From Klebsiella pneumoniae (GTDB taxonomy: Bacteria > Desulfobacterota > Binatia > UBA12015): a stretch of 34,267 nt of DNA. The notes under the pieces are model-generated. The model saw only the letters and a list, made by a program, of their open reading frames with translations. It ran no database searches and was not told the DNA's origin. Location: NCBI GenBank assembly GCA_945872365.1, contig CAMBZJ010000031.1, positions 1 to 34,267 of the forward strand. Reading direction: 5' to 3'. Below, piece after piece: positions 27,233 to 34,267 of this stretch. Position 1 is the stretch's first letter. Every line of letters starts with the position of its first letter. The translations under genes and the position numbers were made by a program.

Positions 27233-27261
27233 TTGTCAGGCCGGGCGCGCCTTCGTATGGA
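27233..27261 (+). promoter_or_regulatory. Sigma-70-like promoter of the LLM oxidoreductase gene
   Basis: TTGTCA, exactly 17 bp and TATGGA (matches 5/6 and 3/6). The expected start is about 29 nt before the GTG start codon. Confidence 0.45.
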
Positions 27262-27296
27262 GGTAGCGCCCGCCCACCCGTTCCGAAGGAGTTCTC

Positions 27297-28301
27297 GTGG
27301 CACGTCGCATCTGCATCACGCTCGACTGGCAAAACCTCGCCGATCGCGACCGCCTGTTCCGGGGCGTCGAGATCGCCGACCGCGTCGGGGTCGACACGGT
27401 CTGGGTGGCCGAGGCCTGGGGGCGCGACGCCTTCAGCATCCTCACCCTGCTCGCCGAGCGCACCAAGCGCATCAAGCTCGGGACCGGCATCGTCAACGTC
27501 TACTCGCGGACGCCGGCGGCCCTGGCGCAGCATTTCGCGACCCTCGACGAACTCTCCGGCGGCCGCGCGATCGCCGGCTTCGGCACGAGCGGCCCCCAGG
27601 TGATCGAGCACTTCCACGGCGTGCCGTTCAAGCCGACGCTCGCGCGGATGCGGGAGACGATCGAGATCTTCAATGCGCTCGTCGCGGGCCGCCCGCTGCA
27701 CCACCACGGCGAGGTCTTCCACCTCGATCGCGGTTTCACCCTGCGCTTCAAGCCCGTTCGCGAACACATTCCCGTGTGGATCGCGTCGCTGAACCCCCGC
27801 TCCCTCGACCTGACGGCGAAACTCGCCGACGGCTGGATGCCGATCATGATCCCCCAGGGGCAACTCGAGGCGGAGATCGCTGCCTTCCGGTCGCGGCTTG
27901 TCGCCGCGGGCCGCCCAGCCGACGCGGTGGCGGTCCGCTCGCCCGACCGGGTCGTGGTCGCCCTCGAGGATCCCCGGCGCGCGCGACGTCAGGCGGCCGG
28001 GTCGCTCGCCTTCTACATCGCGCGCATGGGTACGTTCTACGGGGCACAACTCGAGCGCTTCGGCCACGGCGAGGCGGTCGCTGCCGTGCGCCGGGCCTGG
28101 AACGAGAACGGCGCCGAAGCCGGCATCGATGCCGTCCCCGACGAACTCCTCGACCAGATCACCACCGTCGGCTCGGTCGCCGAGTGCGCGGCCCGCATCG
28201 ATGCCGAACACCGCTCGGGTGTCGACATGCACAACGTCACGGTCCAGTCGCGTTCCGAGGCCGATCTCGAGCGTGCACTCGGGGACCTTGTCGGCGCATG
28301 A
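27297..28301 (+). CDS. LLM-class flavin/F420-dependent oxidoreductase (334 aa)
   Basis: TIM-barrel oxidoreductase of the luciferase-like monooxygenase superfamily, using F420 or FMN. Family features are the N-terminal [40 protein letters not shown] and the central ELSGGRAIAGFGTSGPQV stretch, then PVWIASLNPRSLDL and LADGWMP. The start is a GTG at 27297 with AAGGAG 6 nt upstream. The C-terminus ends in a stop overlapping the next gene's ATG. Substrate unknown; the cofactor choice cannot be decided from these motifs alone, although LLM enzymes of this subgroup in actinobacteria and Myxococcota-like organisms often use F420. Confidence 0.88.
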   Translation: MARRICITLDWQNLADRDRLFRGVEIADRVGVDTVWVAEAWGRDAFSILTLLAERTKRIKLGTGIVNVYSRTPAALAQHFATLDELSGGRAIAGFGTSGPQVIEHFHGVPFKPTLARMRETIEIFNALVAGRPLHHHGEVFHLDRGFTLRFKPVREHIPVWIASLNPRSLDLTAKLADGWMPIMIPQGQLEAEIAAFRSRLVAAGRPADAVAVRSPDRVVVALEDPRRARRQAAGSLAFYIARMGTFYGAQLERFGHGEAVAAVRRAWNENGAEAGIDAVPDELLDQITTVGSVAECAARIDAEHRSGVDMHNVTVQSRSEADLERALGDLVGA

Positions 28302-28621
28302 GCGATCCGGCGAGCGACGCGCAGCACCCCTGTGAACTCTGCCGGCTGGTCCGTTCGACGCGCTGGTATGCGGAGTTCCACGAGCCGCTGCGCTTCACCG
28401 TCCTCGACTGCGACTCCTGCGACGTGCCGATGGCGGTCCTCGGCGCTCACCGGGCGACAGCGACCGTTGACGAGAAGGCCTACATGACCGCGGCGCTGCG
28501 CACCGTCGCCGACGCACTGGGGCTCGGCGACGTCACCTTCGACGACCACATGCGCCAGATCCCCGACCACTACCACGTGCACGCCCGACCGCTTCCCGCG
28601 TGGTGGCCTAAGCCCCGCTGA
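28298..28621 (+). CDS. Small HIT-like protein with two CxxC pairs (107 aa)
   Basis: Translationally coupled to the LLM oxidoreductase by an ATGA overlap. The sequence has the HIT-type catalytic pattern H-Y-H-V-H (His91, His93, His95) near the C-terminus, followed by ARPLP. Two CxxC pairs, Cys12/Cys15 and Cys38/Cys41, look like a structural zinc site. HIT proteins are nucleotide hydrolases or transferases (Fhit, HINT, GalT), often about 110-150 aa, so this is a compact version. The function is not known and the homology claim rests on the histidine triad plus the general layout, so other zinc-binding small proteins are possible. It ends 61 bp before the convergent typA stop. Confidence 0.72.
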   Translation: MSDPASDAQHPCELCRLVRSTRWYAEFHEPLRFTVLDCDSCDVPMAVLGAHRATATVDEKAYMTAALRTVADALGLGDVTFDDHMRQIPDHYHVHARPLPAWWPKPR

Positions 28622-28682
28622 ACGAAGCTCCGGCTTGCCCCGGGGTGACAGGTCGCGTGGTGACCGGGCCGGGCCGGCTGCC

Positions 28683-30536
28683 TCAGGCCCCCGAGGTCTT
28701 GCGCTTGGGGCGAAACGCTTGCTTCAGCACCCGCTTGCGGACTCGGATCGACTTCGGCGTCACCTCGACGAGTTCGTCCTCGGCGATCCAGTCGAGCGCG
28801 TCCTCGAGACCCATCTGGCGCGGCGGCGTGAGGCGGATCGCCTCGTCGTGCCCGGCCGCGCGAACGTTCGTCAGCTTCTTCTCGCGGCAGATGTTCACGT
28901 CGAGGTCGCCTGCACGCGAGTACTCGCCGATCACCATGCCTTCGTAGACGGGAACGGACGATCCCACGAACATCGAACCGCGCTCCTGCAGGTTGAAGAT
29001 CGCGTAGGCGGTCGCGACGCCCTCGCGGTCGGCCACCATCGCCCCGTTCACGCGGCGCTGGATCTCACCGGCCCAAGGCACGTAGCCGTCAAAGACGGTG
29101 TTGATGATGCCAAGGCCGCGGGTGTCCGTGAGGAAGGGCGAACGGAACCCGATGAGCCCACGGGATGGGACAGCAAATTCCAGTCGTACGCGGCCGGAGG
29201 CCGGCGGCGACATCTTCGTCATCACACCCTTGCGTATGGCCAGCAGCTGGGAGACCACCCCGATGTAGTCCTCCGGCAGGTCGATGAGGGCGACCTCCAT
29301 CGGCTCGAGCGTCTGACCGTCCTCCTCGCGCAGCAGGACGGTCGGCATGGAAACCTCGACCTCGTAGCCCTCCCGCCGCATCGACTCGATCAGGATCGCG
29401 AGCTGCAGCTCGCCACGACCGGAGACCCGCAGGCGGTCGGGGGTCTCGGTGTCGTCGATCCGGATGCTCACGTTGCGCCGCGACTCGTTCTCGAGGCGCT
29501 CGCGGAGCTTGCGCGAGGTGACCCAGGTTCCCTCGCGGCCGGCCCACGCAGAGGTGTTCACCCCGAAGATCATCGCGATCGTCGGCTCGTCGATGCGCAG
29601 GCGGGGCAGTGCCAGGGGACGCTCGACGTCCGCGACCGTGTCGCCGATCTGGATGTCCTCGACCCCGGCGATCGCGACGATGTCCCCGGCGGAGGCCCGG
29701 GTAAGCGGAATGCGCTTGAGCCCGAGCCACCCGAAGAGGTTCGTGAGCTTGAAGGTCTTCGACGCGTCGTCGGCCCCGAGCAGGGAGTAGGTCGTACCCG
29801 AGACGAGTTCGCCGCCGACGATGCGCCCGAGCGCGAGGCGCCCGACGTAGTCGTCGTAATCGAGGTTGTTCGCCTGGAACTGGGTCGGAGCGCCCGCGTC
29901 GACGAGCGGCCCGGGCAGCTTGCCGACGATGAGGTCGAAGAGCGGTTCGAGACCGGTCCCGGGTACGGCGAGATCCCGCGTCGCCGTGCCGGCCCGGGCG
30001 TTCGTGTAGACGACCGGGAATTCGAGCTGACCCTCGGTCGCATCGAGGTCGATGAACAAGCCGTAGACCTCGTCGAGCACCTCGGCGATGCGGGCGTCAC
30101 TGCGGTCGATCTTGTTGATGCAGAGGACCGGTCGAAGGCCCTTTTCGAGTGCCTTGCGCAGGACGAATCGGGTCTGCGGGAGCGGCCCCTCCGAAGCGTC
30201 GACGAGCAGGAGGACACCGTCCACCATCGCGAGTGTCCGCTCCACCTCACCGCCGAAGTCGGCGTGGCCGGGCGTGTCCATGATGTTGATGCGGACGTCG
30301 CCCCAGTTGATCGCCGTGTTCTTGGCGAGGATGGTGAGGCCCCGCTCGCGCTCGATGGCGTTGGAGTCCATCACCCGCTCGGCCACGTTCTCGTTCGCAC
30401 GGAAGATGCCGCTCTGTCGCAGGAGAGCGTCGACGAGGGTCGTCTTCCCGTGGTCGACGTGGGCGATGATCGCGATGTTGCGGATGTCGACGCGGCGCTC
30501 GTCGCCCGTGGCAGGACCTGTTTCTGAAACTTGCAC
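28683..30536 (-). CDS. typA: Translational GTPase TypA/BipA
   Basis: Ribosome-associated GTPase acting in 50S assembly and stress adaptation, full length at 617 aa. G1 is HVDHGKTT (26-33), G3 DTPGH and G4 NKID. Switch and domain II elements follow ([11 protein letters not shown]). The domain III/V motif [20 protein letters not shown] and the TypA-specific C-terminal [18 protein letters not shown] are present. The tail is basic (KRKTSGA end). The start is a GTG at 30536 with a G-rich stretch upstream and no better in-frame start. It diverges from the topoisomerase gene. Confidence 0.95.
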   Translation of the reverse strand: MQVSETGPATGDERRVDIRNIAIIAHVDHGKTTLVDALLRQSGIFRANENVAERVMDSNAIERERGLTILAKNTAINWGDVRINIMDTPGHADFGGEVERTLAMVDGVLLLVDASEGPLPQTRFVLRKALEKGLRPVLCINKIDRSDARIAEVLDEVYGLFIDLDATEGQLEFPVVYTNARAGTATRDLAVPGTGLEPLFDLIVGKLPGPLVDAGAPTQFQANNLDYDDYVGRLALGRIVGGELVSGTTYSLLGADDASKTFKLTNLFGWLGLKRIPLTRASAGDIVAIAGVEDIQIGDTVADVERPLALPRLRIDEPTIAMIFGVNTSAWAGREGTWVTSRKLRERLENESRRNVSIRIDDTETPDRLRVSGRGELQLAILIESMRREGYEVEVSMPTVLLREEDGQTLEPMEVALIDLPEDYIGVVSQLLAIRKGVMTKMSPPASGRVRLEFAVPSRGLIGFRSPFLTDTRGLGIINTVFDGYVPWAGEIQRRVNGAMVADREGVATAYAIFNLQERGSMFVGSSVPVYEGMVIGEYSRAGDLDVNICREKKLTNVRAAGHDEAIRLTPPRQMGLEDALDWIAEDELVEVTPKSIRVRKRVLKQAFRPKRKTSGA

Positions 30537-30687
30537 CCCCGCGGGCTACCAGACCGCGGCGGGAGCCGCCACGGCCGCGGGCGCCCGGACAGGGCCTCGG
30601 GCGGCCTGCCGCGTCGCGCTTCACCTCTGGCGAAACCGCGGCCCGCGTCCTACGAGAAGAGCCGGTCATGCGGATCGGGGGTGGACG

Positions 30688-33039
30688 ATGAATCCAGCGG
30701 CGGGCGAAGCGGACCTGAGATCGGAGGCGGAGCACCGCTACCTCTCCTACGCGCTGTCGGTCATCACCTCGCGCGCTCTTCCCGACGTGCGCGACGGCCT
30801 GAAGCCGGTTCAGCGTCGCATCCTTTTCGCGATGTTCCAGAACCTCCGGCTGGTCGCCGGGGCGAAGCCGCGCAAATCCGCGCAGATCGTCGGCGAGGTC
30901 ATCGGCAAGTACCATCCGCACGGCGACACGGCGGCCTACGACGCCATGGTGCGCATGGCCCAGGATTTTTCGCTGCGCTACCCGCTGGTCCACGGCGAGG
31001 GCAATTTCGGATCACTCGATGGCGACGAGGCCGCTGCCTACCGCTACACGGAGGCCAAGCTCACCGCGATCGCGGAGGAGATGCTGGCCGATCTCGGTGC
31101 GGACACCGTCGAGTGGCGCCCCAACTACGACGCGACGCTCGAAGAGCCCGTCGTCCTGCCGAGTCACCTCCCGCAGCTGCTCATGAACGGCTCGACCGGG
31201 ATCGCGGTCGGCATGGCGACGAACATCCCGCCGCACCACCTCGGCGAGGTGACCGACGCGCTGCTCGCCATGATCGACGAACCCGAGATCGATGTGAAGG
31301 GCCTCCTCAAGCATGTGAAGGGCCCCGACTTCCCGACCGGGGGAGAACTGCTGTCGACCCGCGCAGAGGTGCGCGCCGTCTACGAATCAGGCCAGGGTCC
31401 CCTGCGGGTGCGGAGCACGTTCCGCGTCGAGAACCTGCCGCGCGGGCGACGCCAGGTCATCGTGACCTCGATCCCCTATGCCGCGAACAAGGCGACGATC
31501 ATCGAGCAGATCGCGGCGCAGATTATCGAGCGCAAGCTGCCGCAACTCGTTGACGTCCGAGACGAGTCGACGACCGACGTCCGGATCGTGCTCGAACTCA
31601 AGCCGGACGCGGAGCCGGAGGTGGCGATGGCCTACCTCTTCAAGCACACCGATCTCCAGGTCTCGTTCAACGTGAACCTGACCTGCCTCGTGCCGTCGCC
31701 AACGAACCCGCTCGGGCAGCCGGCGCGGGTCTCGTTGCGCGATCTCTGCCGCCACTTCCTCGACTTCCGCATGACCGTCGTCACCCGGCGGCTCGAATAC
31801 GAGAAGAAGAAACTCCTCGAACGGCTGCACATCCTCGACGGCTTCGTGCTCGTCTACGACGACCTCGACCAGGCGATCCGCATCATCCGCAAGTCCGAGA
31901 ACAAAGCCGACGCCTCCGAGAAACTCCAGGCCGCCTTCGGGCTCGACGACCTCCAGGCGGACGCGATCCTCGAGCTTCGTCTCCACCACCTCGCGAAGCT
32001 CGAGATCGGCAAAATCCGGGCGGAGCGCGACGAGAAGCGCAAGCGCCTCGCGGAGGTCGACCGTCTCTTGCTGCGCGACGACGACCGCTGGAAGCTCATC
32101 CGCAGCGAGTTGCTCGAGATCAAGCGCAAGTACGCCGATAAGCGGCGCACGGCGGTATACGCCTCGGGCGCCGAGGAACTCGTCTACGACCCCGAGGCCT
32201 ACGTGGTGCACGAGGAGGCGACCGTGCTGCTTTCCCGCGACGGCTGGATCCGCCGCGTGCGCGAGCTGAAGGACCCCGCCACCGCGCGCCTGCGCGAAGG
32301 GGACGCCCTCTCTGCAGTCCACGCCGGCTCGACCCGCGACCGCTTGGCGCTGTTCTCGAGTCGCGGCGTGGTCTACGTCGTCGCCGTCTCCGACATCCCC
32401 GCGACCACGGGTTACGGAGAGCCGGTGCAGTCGCTGTTCCGCTTCACGGACGGCGAGAGAGTGGTGACGAGCACGCTCGTCGTCGGGCGTCCGCCGGAGG
32501 GTGCGCTGGTCGAGGCACTCCCGCCCCCGCCGGGAAGGAAGGTGCGGGCCTCCCAGCAGGAGCTCTTCGGCGGCAAGGCGCCGGTCGTGGAACTCGTGGA
32601 CGAGACCCGTTCCCTGCTCGTCGCCTCGCGCCAGGGGTACGGCTTCCGGACGGCTCCCGACCTCTCGCCCACGACCCGCAGCGGACGGCGCTTTGCGCGA
32701 GTGGCCGACGGCGACGAACTCGTGTCGATCGTCGAACCCGCCGGTCCGACGGTCTTCTGCCTCGCTCGCTCGGGCAAGGGAACCGCCTTCCCGCTCGACG
32801 AGGTCGCCGAGCTTTCGGGCGCGGGACGCGGCGTGATCCTCATGCGACTCGAGGACGACGATCGCCTGCTCGGTGCCGTCGCCACCGGCAGGAAGGCGAA
32901 ACTGCTCGCCCCGATCGAAGGGGCCGGGGAGCGCGAACTCTCGACCGCGGACTTTCCCGCCGCGCACCGCGGCGGCAAGGGGCACAAGGTCATCAAACGC
33001 GGCACGCCGGCCGGGTTGCGCCTTCCCGACCCCGCCTGA
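30688..33039 (+). CDS. parC: Type II topoisomerase subunit A (ParC/GyrA family, 783 aa)
   Basis: DNA-cleaving A subunit of topoisomerase IV or gyrase. The breakage-reunion domain starts [26 protein letters not shown]; catalytic Tyr120 lies in AAAYRYTE, with the neighbouring Arg119. The quinolone region reads [11 protein letters not shown] (residues 75-85), with Thr81 and Asp85 at the positions of E. coli GyrA Ser83 and Asp87. The C-terminal beta-pinwheel (about 500-783) lacks a canonical GyrA box but ends with HRGGKGHK. A Pro-rich loop at about 610-630 carries QQELF (623-627). Start ATG at 30688, preceded by GGGGGTGG. The ParE/GyrB partner is not in the window, so assignment to ParC rather than GyrA is by length and the missing box. 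Confidence 0.9.
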   Translation: MNPAAGEADLRSEAEHRYLSYALSVITSRALPDVRDGLKPVQRRILFAMFQNLRLVAGAKPRKSAQIVGEVIGKYHPHGDTAAYDAMVRMAQDFSLRYPLVHGEGNFGSLDGDEAAAYRYTEAKLTAIAEEMLADLGADTVEWRPNYDATLEEPVVLPSHLPQLLMNGSTGIAVGMATNIPPHHLGEVTDALLAMIDEPEIDVKGLLKHVKGPDFPTGGELLSTRAEVRAVYESGQGPLRVRSTFRVENLPRGRRQVIVTSIPYAANKATIIEQIAAQIIERKLPQLVDVRDESTTDVRIVLELKPDAEPEVAMAYLFKHTDLQVSFNVNLTCLVPSPTNPLGQPARVSLRDLCRHFLDFRMTVVTRRLEYEKKKLLERLHILDGFVLVYDDLDQAIRIIRKSENKADASEKLQAAFGLDDLQADAILELRLHHLAKLEIGKIRAERDEKRKRLAEVDRLLLRDDDRWKLIRSELLEIKRKYADKRRTAVYASGAEELVYDPEAYVVHEEATVLLSRDGWIRRVRELKDPATARLREGDALSAVHAGSTRDRLALFSSRGVVYVVAVSDIPATTGYGEPVQSLFRFTDGERVVTSTLVVGRPPEGALVEALPPPPGRKVRASQQELFGGKAPVVELVDETRSLLVASRQGYGFRTAPDLSPTTRSGRRFARVADGDELVSIVEPAGPTVFCLARSGKGTAFPLDEVAELSGAGRGVILMRLEDDDRLLGAVATGRKAKLLAPIEGAGERELSTADFPAAHRGGKGHKVIKRGTPAGLRLPDPA

Positions 33040-33136
33040 GCGACCTCTCCGCTTGCCGGCGACGCCTTTTCCGATAAGCACGGGGCGACCCCCGAGCCGT
33101 TGCCCTCCCCTTTCGACCCATACCGCGAGGACGAGC

Positions 33137-34267
33137 ATGGACTTCACCCTGAACGACGAGGACCGCCAACTCCGCGACACCGTCAAGGACTACGTGGAGG
33201 AGGTGGTGAACCCGGTCTGGACCGAGATCGAGCGCACCGATCGCCTGCCGCAGAACGTCGTCGACCGGGCGCGCGACCTGGGCTTGTTTGGCCTCGCCAT
33301 CTCGCCGGAGTACGGCGGGCTCGGGCTCTCTGTCGTCCAGAAAGCGGTCGTGCACGAAATGCTGGGTCGCGGGCCGTGGGGGCTCGCGAGCTACATCAGC
33401 GTGCACACCGGGATCGGCTGCACCGGCATCAACCTCTTCGGAACGAAGGAGCAGAAGGAGCGCTACTTGCCGAAGATGGCGAGCGGCGAGTGGCTCGGCT
33501 CCTTCGGGCTGACCGAGCCGAATGCCGGGTCCGACGCGAGTAGCCTCGAGACCCGCGCCGAGCGCGACGGCGACCACTGGGTGCTCAACGGCCGCAAGAT
33601 CTTCATCACGAACGCGCCCTATGCTCACCATGTCATGATCTTCGCCCGGGCCCCCAAGGGCATCAGCGCCTTCATCGTCGACACGGACACGCCGGGTTAC
33701 GCGGTCGGCCAGATCTTCGACACGCTGGGCCACAAGGGTTCTGCGATCTGCGAACTCGTCATCGACGACTGCCGCATCCCTGCGGGGCAACTCGTCGGCG
33801 AAGAAGGCAAGGGCTTTGACATCGCCAAGCGGGTTCTCTCCGAGGGGCGCACCATGCTCTCCTCTCGCGCCGTGGGCTCTGCCCAGAAGGCGATGGAGCT
33901 CGCGATCGAACACGGCGAGGCGCGCAAGACCTTCGGCAAGCCGCTGCTCGATCACCAGGCGCTCGCCTTCCGACTCGCGCAGATGAGCGCGCGAACCGAG
34001 GCGGGTCGCCTGCTCGCCTACCGCAGCGCCTGGCTGCTCGACCGCGGGTCGCCGGCGATCCGAGAGTCGTCGACCGCGAAGTACTTCTGCGGCGAGGGGC
34101 TCTGGCAGACCGTGGACGACGCGATCCAGATGCTCGGCGGCTACGGCTACATCAAGGGCGAGTACATGATCGAACGCATCTGGCGCGACTCCCGGGTGGT
34201 TCGTGTCTACGACGGATCTTCGGAGGTGCAGCAGATCCTGATCGCACAACGCCTGCGCAAGGGGGAC
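33137..34267 (+). CDS. Acyl-CoA dehydrogenase (377 codons in view, 3' end off the window)
   Basis: FAD-dependent acyl-CoA dehydrogenase, introducing the alpha-beta double bond of acyl-CoA with electrons passed to ETF. Family features include the N-terminal MDFTLNDEDRQLRDTVKDYV, the FAD-binding LTEPNAGSDAS, the GRKIFITNAPYAH stretch and the C-terminal MLGGYGYIKGEYMIERIWRD. The catalytic-base motif, usually Tyr-Glu-Gly, reads VYDGSSEVQQ, so Asp replaces Glu. All 377 codons are open; the chain has typical length and probably ends a few residues beyond the edge. The ATG at 33137 has GAGG upstream. It follows parC by 97 bp. Substrate unknown. Confidence 0.9.
   Translation, partial: MDFTLNDEDRQLRDTVKDYVEEVVNPVWTEIERTDRLPQNVVDRARDLGLFGLAISPEYGGLGLSVVQKAVVHEMLGRGPWGLASYISVHTGIGCTGINLFGTKEQKERYLPKMASGEWLGSFGLTEPNAGSDASSLETRAERDGDHWVLNGRKIFITNAPYAHHVMIFARAPKGISAFIVDTDTPGYAVGQIFDTLGHKGSAICELVIDDCRIPAGQLVGEEGKGFDIAKRVLSEGRTMLSSRAVGSAQKAMELAIEHGEARKTFGKPLLDHQALAFRLAQMSARTEAGRLLAYRSAWLLDRGSPAIRESSTAKYFCGEGLWQTVDDAIQMLGGYGYIKGEYMIERIWRDSRVVRVYDGSSEVQQILIAQRLRKGD

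Noticed and set aside
30910-30945. Thr81 in the quinolone region of the topoisomerase as a resistance mutation
   Set aside because: Thr at this position is natural in some lineages; without a susceptible relative for comparison it says nothing about resistance.
33081-33094. Five-pair hairpin after the topoisomerase gene
   Set aside because: Short, no U-run and inside a GC-rich leader of the next gene; not convincing as a terminator.

Overview
The window is GC-rich chromosomal DNA with mostly tightly packed, orientation-biased housekeeping genes. The gene content (DUF151 bifunctional nuclease, MoxR/VWA pair, LLM-class flavin oxidoreductase, acyl-CoA dehydrogenase, LolA-like outer-membrane protein, phosphate porin, Tat-exported PhoD) fits a Gram-negative, diderm, aerobic or facultative bacterium of the 'deltaproteobacterial' type (Myxococcota, Binatota or relatives). 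This placement is inference from gene repertoire only. No rRNA, tRNA, CRISPR array, transposase or integrase gene was found.

Region 1 (1-1840) is a fragment of a defence island. It holds the first 445 codons of a type I restriction-modification methylase (hsdM, running off the left edge). Just upstream is a 104-residue ORF that looks like the isolated N-terminal domain of a much larger defence-island helicase, cut off just before its ATPase part. Both ORFs are preceded by the same bipartite 8+8-nt sequence. Region 2 (1838-7833) is a likely phosphate-starvation locus. An OprP/OprO-type porin and a Tat-dependent PhoD phosphatase diverge from a 234-bp region. That region carries a good Pho-box match (7-4-7 repeat, 10 bp before a -10-like hexamer) and a perfect 8-bp inverted repeat. 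A homocysteine S-methyltransferase family gene and an orphan lipoprotein follow the porin on the same strand, and a VOC-fold enzyme follows phoD.

Region 3 (7892-12424) holds a TetR regulator and a leftward series: MoxR AAA+ ATPase, CoxE-like VWA protein, DUF151 nuclease and a membrane-anchored TPR protein. A TANGO2/NRDE protein diverges from it. Region 4 (13329-23604) is a 10-kb leftward run of core genes: guaB, guaA, dnaE, hflX, a CDP-alcohol phosphatidyltransferase, a LolA-like protein and a degenerate inositol-monophosphatase-like protein, several with short gaps or overlaps. Region 5 (23793-28621) holds a gamma-carbonic anhydrase, a large VolA-like lipoprotein lipase candidate and a periplasmic cyclophilin. 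It also has an LLM oxidoreductase translationally coupled to a small HIT-like protein. Region 6 (28683-34267) holds typA/bipA diverging from a ParC/GyrA-type topoisomerase subunit with a possible sliding-clamp-binding peptide, then a nearly complete acyl-CoA dehydrogenase running off the right edge with Asp in place of the usual catalytic Glu.

No stretch without a gene exceeds 300 bp; the longest is the porin/phoD regulatory region. Family assignments rest on motif recognition by eye, and promoters and terminators are pattern matches only.
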